The translations under genes and the position numbers were made by a program. Below, piece after piece: positions 1-5,069 of a stretch of 6,957 nt of DNA. Numbering within the stretch: position 1 is the first letter of the stretch; each line of letters starts with the position of its first letter. Under the pieces are notes generated by a model. It was not told the DNA's origin. It worked only from the letters and a program-made list of their open reading frames with translations, and did not search any database. This DNA is from Deltaproteobacteria bacterium (lineage in GTDB: Bacteria; Desulfobacterota; Desulfuromonadia; Geobacterales; DSM-12255). The stretch lies in contig JAGFXN010000084.1 of NCBI GenBank assembly GCA_017861215.1, positions 1-6,957 of the forward strand. The letters are read 5' to 3'.

Positions 1-543
1 GCGCTACGGGATTTTGCCCGTAAAGCTACCGCCAGCGGCTATAAAACATTTTCGCTCTGCAGCAGGCAGCTCCGCTGCGAAGCGCCTCAGGAACTCGGCT
101 CTCAGGCTAGGCGCGAACAGCGGGTGAGCGCTGCCCGGCAGCTTTATGCCGAGAGATGGGGAGCGCCGGGCAGTTATCTGCTTCCCTGCAATGATTCGCT
201 GCCGGGCGAGAGTATCGACTCCTTCCGGGAGACGCTGCTGGCAGCAGCCCGTCAGGGAGACCGTATTACCGTGACTGCCGCGGCGAAACAAGGCAGGCTG
301 CTGCTGCAGGAGGGTCTGTCGGCGCTGCACGAAAACATAACCATGCTGGCGCTGCCGCGCTTATTCCCTGGCAGAGTCATGCGCCGGGCTGTTGAGGGGA
401 TAGTCGGTGACGATGCCGGCGCCATGGTGATCACCGATGACACGGCAACGACATGGTCGCTGGGCAGATTGTCATATGCCGATTTCACCGCGAACATCAG
501 GCTGAGAAGAGACAGGTATTACCAGGGAGGCGGTCATGTTTGA
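1..543 (+). CDS. Unrecognised protein, C-terminal part only (5' end outside window)
   Basis: The frame is open from base 1 with no stop until TGA at 541-543, so 180 C-terminal residues are visible and the start lies to the left. A GTG at 124 could start a shorter 139-residue form, but the reading frame stays open upstream of it and no good ribosome site precedes it. I do not recognise the family. The visible part is soluble-looking, with no membrane segment. It has alternating Ala/Leu-rich helical stretches and hydrophobic strand-like segments (such as ITMLALP and GAMVITDD) and ends in a basic, aromatic tail (RLRRDRYYQGG). Its stop codon overlaps the gmhA start by 8 bp, the usual sign of co-translation, so a role in LPS core or surface-sugar synthesis is a guess from position only. 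That it is a real gene is fairly sure; its function is unknown. Confidence 0.65.
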   Translation, partial: ALRDFARKATASGYKTFSLCSRQLRCEAPQELGSQARREQRVSAARQLYAERWGAPGSYLLPCNDSLPGESIDSFRETLLAAARQGDRITVTAAAKQGRLLLQEGLSALHENITMLALPRLFPGRVMRRAVEGIVGDDAGAMVITDDTATTWSLGRLSYADFTANIRLRRDRYYQGGGHV

Positions 544-1114
544 AGCCATCAGGCAGCAGTTGCGCGACCATAAAGCGGTTATTGACGAAATTGAGCTGTC
601 TCTTGCGGCCACTGTTGCCGCGGCGGTCACTGTTCTGGAGGAGGCCTTTGCCAGAGGCAACAAGCTCCTTATCATGGGAAACGGCGGTTCTGCAGCCGAT
701 GCGCAGCACTTTGCCGCCGAAATAATCGGCAGGTTCAAGCTGGAGCGCCCGGCGCTGCCGGCCATTGCCCTGACGACAGACAGTTCGATTCTGACGGCGC
801 TAGGCAATGATTATGGTTTCGATGCGGTCTTCTCCCGGCAGGTCGAGGGGCTTGCTGCCCATGGTGATGTTGTGTTCGGTATTTCCACCAGCGGCAATTC
901 GCCCAATGTCAAGGCGGCGCTTGAAAAAGCGCAAGCAAAGGGGTGTACAACCATTGCCCTGCTTGGCAGGGACGGCGGTTCAATTAAAGAGCTTGCCGAC
1001 ATTCCGCTGATCGTGCCGAGTTTTGACACGCCGCGGATTCAGGAGGGGCATATAACCATCATTCACATTATCTGTGACCTCCTTGAAAAGCGGCTGTTTG
1101 CCGGCAGATCCTGA
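536..1114 (+). CDS. gmhA: Phosphoheptose isomerase (sedoheptulose 7-phosphate isomerase)
   Basis: Cytoplasmic enzyme of the first step of ADP-heptose synthesis, converting sedoheptulose 7-phosphate to D-glycero-D-manno-heptose 7-phosphate for the LPS inner core. It is 192 residues, the same length as E. coli GmhA. It is a single SIS sugar-phosphate isomerase domain. The sugar-phosphate loop GNGGSAADAQHF is at residues 48-59 and the ISTSGNS loop at 116-122. The residues that bind metal or act in catalysis in the family are present: His58, Glu62, Gln169 (in RIQE) and His177, matching H61, E65, Q172 and H180 of the characterised enzymes. The start is ATG 536, preceded by a strong ribosome site AGGGAGG at 524-530 five bases upstream. 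It overlaps the upstream gene by 8 bp and is followed 8 bp later by gmhB, the enzyme two steps on in the same pathway. The kinase/adenylyltransferase HldE of the pathway is not in the window. Confidence 0.97.
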   Translation: MFEAIRQQLRDHKAVIDEIELSLAATVAAAVTVLEEAFARGNKLLIMGNGGSAADAQHFAAEIIGRFKLERPALPAIALTTDSSILTALGNDYGFDAVFSRQVEGLAAHGDVVFGISTSGNSPNVKAALEKAQAKGCTTIALLGRDGGSIKELADIPLIVPSFDTPRIQEGHITIIHIICDLLEKRLFAGRS

Positions 1115-1122
1115 CGCTGCCC

Positions 1123-1683
1123 ATGGCAAGAAAAGCGGTGTTCATAGACAGGGACGGCACCCTGAACGAGGAGAACGGCTACCTGCACCGTGCCGAGGAT
1201 TGCCGGTTCATTCCGGGGGCCATTGAGGCGGTCGCGCTGCTGAATGCCGCCGGATTCCTGGTGATTGTCGTCACCAATCAGTCCGGAATTGCCCGCGGCT
1301 TTTACGCGGCAGCAGATCTGGAAAAACTGCATGACTACATGTCGCGCCGGCTGCAAGCCGGGGGCGCACGGATTGACGGCTGGTATCACTGTCCGCATCA
1401 CCCGGATTATCCCTCTGCTGCCGGCGACTGTTCCTGTCGCAAACCCTTGCCGGGGATGCTGCAGCGCGCTGCCGCAGAGATGGAGATTGAACTGGCATTT
1501 TCCTGGATGATCGGTGATAAAGCTGCCGATATTGCAGCCGGCACTGCTGCCGGCTGCAAGCCGATACTGGTGCTGACCGGTTATGGTGCGGCTGAACGTG
1601 CTGCCGTCGCTGCCGCCATCCCTGTTTGTGATAATCTTTATGCCGCGGCACTGCATATAGTCGCTGCTGCAACGGAGGAGTAA
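1123..1683 (+). CDS. gmhB: D-glycero-D-manno-heptose 1,7-bisphosphate 7-phosphatase
   Basis: HAD-superfamily phosphatase that removes the 7-phosphate from heptose 1,7-bisphosphate, the third step to ADP-heptose; cytoplasmic. It has 186 residues, normal for GmhB. HAD motif I is DRDGT with nucleophile Asp9 and acid/base Asp11. Motif II is TNQSG at 51-55. The Lys of motif III is in CRKP (Lys107), and motif IV is GDKAAD at 131-136 with Asp132. The family's structural zinc site is complete: Cys90, His92, Cys103 and Cys105. The start ATG 1123 lies 8 bp after the gmhA stop and has no clear Shine-Dalgarno sequence, so translation probably depends on ribosomes finishing gmhA. The C-terminal third is very rich in alanine. 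Whether it prefers the beta anomer (LPS) or alpha anomer (GDP-heptose glycans) cannot be read from the sequence; the neighbours fit LPS. Confidence 0.95.
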   Translation: MARKAVFIDRDGTLNEENGYLHRAEDCRFIPGAIEAVALLNAAGFLVIVVTNQSGIARGFYAAADLEKLHDYMSRRLQAGGARIDGWYHCPHHPDYPSAAGDCSCRKPLPGMLQRAAAEMEIELAFSWMIGDKAADIAAGTAAGCKPILVLTGYGAAERAAVAAAIPVCDNLYAAALHIVAAATEE

Positions 1684-1687
1684 AAAT

Positions 1688-2587
1688 ATGCCCATAAAAA
1701 AAGGGATTCTTCTTGCAGGCGGGGCCGGCAGCCGCCTGTATCCGCTGACGCTGGTCGCCAGCAAGCAGCTGCAGCCGGTATACGACAAGCCGATGATCTA
1801 CTATCCCCTGGCCACCCTGATGATGGCCGGGATCAATGAAGTGCTGATCATCTCCACCCCCCTCGATACGCCGCGCTTTGAGGCGTTGCTCGGGGACGGT
1901 TCGCGCTGGGGCATCAGCATTTCCTATAAGGTCCAACCCGAGCCGAACGGCATTGCCCAGGCTTTCCTGCTCGGTGAAGAGTTTATCGCCAATGATCCCG
2001 TTGCCCTCATTCTGGGCGACAATATCTTTTACGGCAAGATGGGGCTGGACAGGCTGACCAGTGAGTTCGCCGGCGGCGCGTTGATATTCGGCTATTATGT
2101 CAACGACCCGGAGCGTTACGGCGTGGTTGAATTTGACGACGCCGGCCGTGCGGTCGGCATTGAAGAGAAGCCGTCCCGGCCGAAATCCAGCTATGCCGTG
2201 CCGGGTCTCTATCTCTATGACAACAATGTTGTGGCCATAGCGAAGAGCATCGCCCCATCACCCCGGGGAGAGCTGGAGATTACCGATGTCAACAGGGTCT
2301 ACCTGCAGCAGGGGACGCTCATGGTGGAGAAACTCGGCCGCGGCATTGCCTGGCTTGATACCGGCACCCACCAGAGTCTCCTCGAAGCGAGCCACTTTAT
2401 CGGTACTCTTGAAATGCGGCAGGGACTCAAGATTGCCTGCCTGGAAGAGGTTGCGCTCCGCATGGGGTACATAGACTGCCGCAAGATGGCCGCGGTAATA
2501 GAGCAGACGCCCAAATCGAGTTACCGGGATTATCTGCTGCGGGTGTACAATGAGGCCGGTCTGTGCGGTGCACAGGGGGGGCTATGA
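1688..2587 (+). CDS. rfbA: Glucose-1-phosphate thymidylyltransferase (RmlA/RfbA)
   Basis: Joins glucose 1-phosphate and dTTP to give dTDP-glucose and pyrophosphate, the entry step for dTDP-rhamnose and other deoxysugars of O-antigen or core; cytoplasmic. It has 299 residues, close to the usual 290-300 of the long RmlA class. The nucleotide-binding signature LAGGAGSRLYPLT is at residues 9-21. LGDNIFYG at 109-116 holds the metal-binding Asp111, and RYGVVEFD is at 143-150. The IEEKP motif is at 158-162, GELEITDVN at 194-202, and WLDTGTH at 223-229 with the second metal ligand Asp225. The start ATG 1688 has a strong ribosome site GGAGGAG at 1674-1680 and lies 4 bp after the gmhB stop. The other dTDP-rhamnose genes (rfbB, C, D) are not in the window. 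The gene has an A7 run near its start (1696-1702) and a G7 run just before its stop (2575-2581). Confidence 0.96.
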   Translation: MPIKKGILLAGGAGSRLYPLTLVASKQLQPVYDKPMIYYPLATLMMAGINEVLIISTPLDTPRFEALLGDGSRWGISISYKVQPEPNGIAQAFLLGEEFIANDPVALILGDNIFYGKMGLDRLTSEFAGGALIFGYYVNDPERYGVVEFDDAGRAVGIEEKPSRPKSSYAVPGLYLYDNNVVAIAKSIAPSPRGELEITDVNRVYLQQGTLMVEKLGRGIAWLDTGTHQSLLEASHFIGTLEMRQGLKIACLEEVALRMGYIDCRKMAAVIEQTPKSSYRDYLLRVYNEAGLCGAQGGL

Positions 2588-2646
2588 GTGAACATGCAGG
2601 GCAGTCCGGTTTCGCAGCAGCAGTCGCACCAGGTATACCGGCGTAG
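2584..2646 (+). CDS. Possible 20-codon mini-ORF linking rfbA to mreC
   Basis: An ATG at 2584 overlaps the rfbA stop as ATGA and opens 20 codons ending in TAG 2644-2646, three bases before the mreC ATG. It is in the same frame as mreC, so only the single TAG separates them. A G-run (2575-2581) directly before the ATG could act as a crude ribosome site, though very close. The predicted peptide is rich in Ala and Gly, has no membrane segment and resembles nothing I know. It may be a coupling leader that delivers ribosomes to mreC, which lacks a good Shine-Dalgarno of its own. It could equally be an old in-frame 5' extension of mreC, or chance. Confidence 0.25.
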   Translation: MSEHAGQSGFAAAVAPGIPA

Positions 2647-2649
2647 CCG

Positions 2650-3474
2650 ATGTGGGAACTTCTCAAGAAAAAGCGGACTCTTTTTGTCGCTGCCGTCGCC
2701 TTGATGGCGGCACTGATTCTCTACTCCTACAATCTGAAAGAGCGGGAGAGAGCCAACCCCTTTGAAAGAGCCGTGCTTACCCTGTCAGCCCCGTTGATGG
2801 GTGTTGTGGCTGCGGTTGACAGATTTTTTCTCTCCGTCTGGAGCGATTATATTGCGCTGGTCTCGGTCCGCAAGGAGAATATTGCCTTACGGGAGACGGT
2901 GCGGGGGCTGAACACCCGCATCATCCAGAGTCAGGATGCTCTTTTTGAGAACGAGAGGCTGAAGAACCTGCTGGCATTGAAGGGTACGCTCCGGCTCCCC
3001 TCGGTGGCGGCGAATGTCATCGGCGAAGAGAGTGCTCCCTGGTACAGAAGCATCATCATTGATCGCGGTTCGGTTGACGGTCTTGCCGACGGCATGCCGG
3101 TTGAGGCGACCAGTGGCGTGGTCGGCAGGGTGGTGAAAGTTGCTCCAAGCAGTGCCAGGGTCCTGCTGCTGACGGATCATGCCAGTTCGATTTCCGCCAT
3201 GATTCAACGCTCCCGGGCAAGAGGGGTGCTCAAAGGCAAGGGGGGCGGTTCCTGCTCGCTGGAATTCACCGTACGGGAGGATGATGTCAAGGTCGGCGAC
3301 ATGGTAACAACGTCCGGGATCGGCGGCGTCTTTCAGAAAGGGATCCCCCTCGGGGAAGTTACCATGGTGCGCAAGGGGGAGTACGGCATGTTCCAGACTA
3401 TTGAAGTCCGTCCTGCCGTCAATACCTATCAGCTGGAAGAGGTGCTGGTCATACTGCAGAGTGCCGCACCTTAA
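2650..3474 (+). CDS. mreC: Rod shape-determining protein MreC
   Basis: Inner-membrane-anchored periplasmic scaffold of the elongasome, which links cytoplasmic MreB filaments to the lateral-wall synthases PBP2 and RodA. It has 274 residues, normal for the family. A short basic N-terminus (KKKR, 6-9) is followed by one transmembrane segment at about 11-27. A coiled-coil-like helical region at about 70-110 comes next, then the MreC beta domains. Family landmarks are WYRSIIIDRG (131-140), MPV...GVVGRV near 149-161, VLLLTDHASSISA (171-183), and GDMVTTSGIGGVFQKGIPLG (216-235). The ATG at 2650 has only a distant AGG at 2631-2633, so it seems weakly served by its own ribosome site and may depend on coupling to upstream translation. 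It is the last gene of the run. mreB is usually just upstream and mreD just downstream, but here LPS sugar genes precede it and a terminator-like hairpin follows. Confidence 0.95.
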   Translation: MWELLKKKRTLFVAAVALMAALILYSYNLKERERANPFERAVLTLSAPLMGVVAAVDRFFLSVWSDYIALVSVRKENIALRETVRGLNTRIIQSQDALFENERLKNLLALKGTLRLPSVAANVIGEESAPWYRSIIIDRGSVDGLADGMPVEATSGVVGRVVKVAPSSARVLLLTDHASSISAMIQRSRARGVLKGKGGGSCSLEFTVREDDVKVGDMVTTSGIGGVFQKGIPLGEVTMVRKGEYGMFQTIEVRPAVNTYQLEEVLVILQSAAP

Positions 3475-3541
3475 AGACGTTCGGCTGGCTTTGTTATCCA
3501 TTGTGCAGTGCAGCTGTCGACAGGCTGGTGCTTTTATAGTG

Positions 3542-3577
3542 AAAGACCTCCGGAGTTATCATCCTCCGGAGGTCTTT
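3542..3577. terminator. Perfect inverted repeat, probable two-way terminator between mreC and amtB
   Basis: The arms AAAGACCTCCGGAG (3542-3555) and CTCCGGAGGTCTTT (3564-3577) pair perfectly over 14 bp around an 8-base loop. The position, 68 bp after the mreC stop and 35 bp past the amtB stop on the other strand, fits a shared terminator for convergent genes. The A-rich foot supplies a short U-run (UUU) in either direction, but no long U-tract follows on either side, so its strength is uncertain. A weaker imperfect hairpin (3511-3527), followed by TTTT at 3532-3535, lies just upstream on the + strand and might help stop mreC transcription. Confidence 0.7.
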
Positions 3578-3611
3578 GCATTACTACCGACTAGCATACT
3601 GGATGGATTTA

Positions 3612-4829
3612 TTACCCGACAGATTCTTCAGGGTAGGCGCCGGTATGGTGGATGGCAAGATCCGGACCGTTGAATTCATCCTCTGCCTCCATGCGGATGC
3701 CGACCGTTTTATGCAGCAGGCCATAGACGAGGAAGCCGCTGCCAAGAGCAACAGCTATCGCCAGCAGTGACCCGCAGAGCTGTGACACAAACGAGACCCC
3801 GCCGACGCCGCCGAGCCATTTCTGGCCGAAAATGCCGGCGGCGATGCCACCCCAGGAGCCGATGACGCCGTGCAGCGGCCAGACGCCGAGGACATCATCA
3901 ATTCTCAGCTTCTCCTGTTCGATGTGAAAGCCGTAGACAAAGATGACCGCGGCAATGCCGCCGGTGGCAAATGCCGCCAGCGGGTGCATGATGTCGCTGC
4001 CGGCACAGACGGCTATCAGCCCTGCCAGGGCGCCGTTATGGATGAAGCCCGGGTCGTTTTTCCCGGCAATCAGGGCGGCAATGACGCCGCCGACCATTGC
4101 CAGCAGGGAATTGATGGCAACCAGTCCCGAGATTTTGTCGATATGCCCGGCGCTCATGACATTGAAGCCGAACCAGCCGATGGCCAGTATCCAGGAGCCG
4201 AGAGCCAGAAAAGGGATGTTGCTGACCGGAATCGGGTGGGAGCGCTGTTTGACGTAGCGTCCCATTCTCGGCCCGAGTACCAGTATCGCCGGCAGGGCGA
4301 GCCAGCCGCCGATGGAGTGGACGACAACCGAGCCGGCATAGTCGTGGAATTCGGCGCCGCCGACAGACTTGAAAATGCCCTGCAGCAGCGAAGCGTTCTG
4401 TCCCCAGATGAAAGATTCGAAGAGCGGGTAGGTCAGGCCGACAAAAATGGCGCCGGCTGCTACTTGCGGCCAGAACTTTGCCCGTTCGGCAATACCGCCG
4501 GAGATGATGGCCGGTATGCAGGCGGCAAAGCAGAGCAGAAAAAAGTAGTGGACCAGTTCGTAGCCCATATCGGCGGCGACCAGCTGATCGGCGGGCTTGA
4601 AAAAGGAGATGCCGTAGGCGATGGGGAAGCCGATGAGGAAATAGACGAGCGTTGACACCGCCCAGTCGGTGAGGATCTTGACAAAGGCATTTACCTGGCT
4701 CTTCTTGCGCACCGTGCCGACTTCAAGAAATGCAAAACCGGCGTGCATGGCAAATACCATGACAGCGCCAAGCATCAGGAACAGGACGTCAGTGCCGGCC
4801 CGTAAAGAAGTAGCTGCTACAGTCTCCAT
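3612..4829 (-). CDS. amtB: Ammonium transporter (Amt/MEP family)
   Basis: Inner-membrane ammonium channel, a trimer in the family. About 11 membrane segments are visible, roughly at residues 14-38, 56-77, 91-115, 119-143, 166-186, 205-227, 235-256, 264-281, 283-301, 312-335 and 347-373. The Amt signature from DYAGS to LGPR (163-188) fits the PROSITE pattern fully. The conserved Asp163, pore twin histidines His171 and His320, outer-gate Phe101 and Phe222, and Ser226 match E. coli AmtB D160, H168, H318, F107, F215 and S219. The cytoplasmic tail (GIRMEAEDEF...GPD) resembles the GlnK-docking C-terminus. There is no signal peptide. I chose ATG 4829 (405 residues): a GGGGG ribosome site lies 5 bases upstream, and the sigma-54 promoter leaves a 45-base leader. 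An in-frame GTG at 4859 would add ten residues but has no ribosome site. No glnK is adjacent. Function sure, start fairly sure. Confidence 0.95.
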   Translation of the reverse strand: METVAATSLRAGTDVLFLMLGAVMVFAMHAGFAFLEVGTVRKKSQVNAFVKILTDWAVSTLVYFLIGFPIAYGISFFKPADQLVAADMGYELVHYFFLLCFAACIPAIISGGIAERAKFWPQVAAGAIFVGLTYPLFESFIWGQNASLLQGIFKSVGGAEFHDYAGSVVVHSIGGWLALPAILVLGPRMGRYVKQRSHPIPVSNIPFLALGSWILAIGWFGFNVMSAGHIDKISGLVAINSLLAMVGGVIAALIAGKNDPGFIHNGALAGLIAVCAGSDIMHPLAAFATGGIAAVIFVYGFHIEQEKLRIDDVLGVWPLHGVIGSWGGIAAGIFGQKWLGGVGGVSFVSQLCGSLLAIAVALGSGFLVYGLLHKTVGIRMEAEDEFNGPDLAIHHTGAYPEESVG

Positions 4830-4834
4830 AATTA

Positions 4835-4839
4835 CCCCC
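4835..4839 (-). promoter_or_regulatory. Ribosome binding site deciding the amtB start
   Basis: On the - strand a GGGGG run (within ACGGGGGTAATT) ends 5 bases before ATG 4829. The alternative GTG at 4859 has only a GG about 13 bases away. This supports the shorter AmtB form. The run is G-only and not a perfect AGGAGG, so strength is a guess. Confidence 0.5.
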
Positions 4840-4853
4840 GTTGGTAATAATTT

Positions 4854-4873
4854 GTTCACCGGTCATTGTGAAC
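4854..4873. repeat. Short inverted repeat at the expected amtB transcript start
   Basis: GTTCAC (4854-4859) and GTGAAC (4868-4873) form a 6-bp inverted repeat with an 8-base spacer, right at the start of the predicted amtB leader. It could be a small operator or leader hairpin, but a 6-bp match in a 240-bp control region can easily be chance. Confidence 0.25.
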
Positions 4874-4884
4874 CTGATACTGAC

Positions 4885-4900
4885 AGCAACTATCCTGCCA
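4885..4900 (-). promoter_or_regulatory. Sigma-54 (-24/-12) promoter for amtB
   Basis: Read on the - strand the site is TGGCAGGATAGTTGCT. The consensus is TGGCAC-N5-TTGCA/T, so it differs only at the last base of the first block. The invariant GG and GC are exactly ten bases apart. Transcription would start near 4874, 45 bases before ATG 4829. Nitrogen-regulated ammonium transporters are classic sigma-54 targets that need an NtrC-type activator. I found no clear NtrC palindrome upstream, so the activator is unknown. Confidence 0.75.
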
Positions 4901-5010
4901 ATATGCAACTCTCTGAAAAGACGCGATATTCATGTGGACGGCAGGCTTGCGGCCGCGGATTGTGATTAATTTCCAGGCAGGGCTGTTTATTCGTGAGGCG
5001 TTGGAATCAG

Positions 5011-5040
5011 TTGGATTTTCAGCAGAGCGTGGACTATAGT
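5011..5040 (+). promoter_or_regulatory. Candidate sigma-70 promoter for mutL
   Basis: TATAGT at 5035-5040 matches five of six -10 bases. A poor -35 candidate, TTGGAT at 5011-5016, lies 18 bases upstream. Transcription would begin near 5047, some 20 bases before the mutL ATG. The -35 match is weak, so this is tentative. The region shares the 240-bp divergent control region with the amtB promoter. Confidence 0.3.
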
Positions 5041-5069
5041 TTGCGCAACGCGATACAAATGGAGCTCTC

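Noticed and set aside
1063..1936. Open frames of over 200 codons on the - strand across gmhB and the start of rfbA
   Set aside because: They overlap two well-supported genes, have no ribosome site or recognisable motifs, and run across the gene boundary, as antisense shadows do in GC-rich DNA.
3511..3535. Second hairpin plus TTTT after mreC as a separate intrinsic terminator
   Set aside because: The stem is only 6 bp with a bulge, much weaker than the perfect 14-bp hairpin next to it, so I mention it only as a possible helper.
3401..3673. + strand frame of 90 codons running from mreC into the terminator region
   Set aside because: It starts inside mreC, passes through the hairpin and enters the 3' end of amtB on the opposite strand. 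No start signal and no family resemblance.
3870..4655. Long open frame of 261 codons on the + strand inside amtB
   Set aside because: It is antisense to a clear, full-length ammonium transporter. Its product is strongly polar and repetitive in Asp/Gln/Gly, as expected from reading a GC-rich membrane-protein gene backwards.
5041..5048. TTGCGCAA palindrome just before mutL as an operator
   Set aside because: Eight bases, single copy, and no known regulator site that I can name; likely chance.
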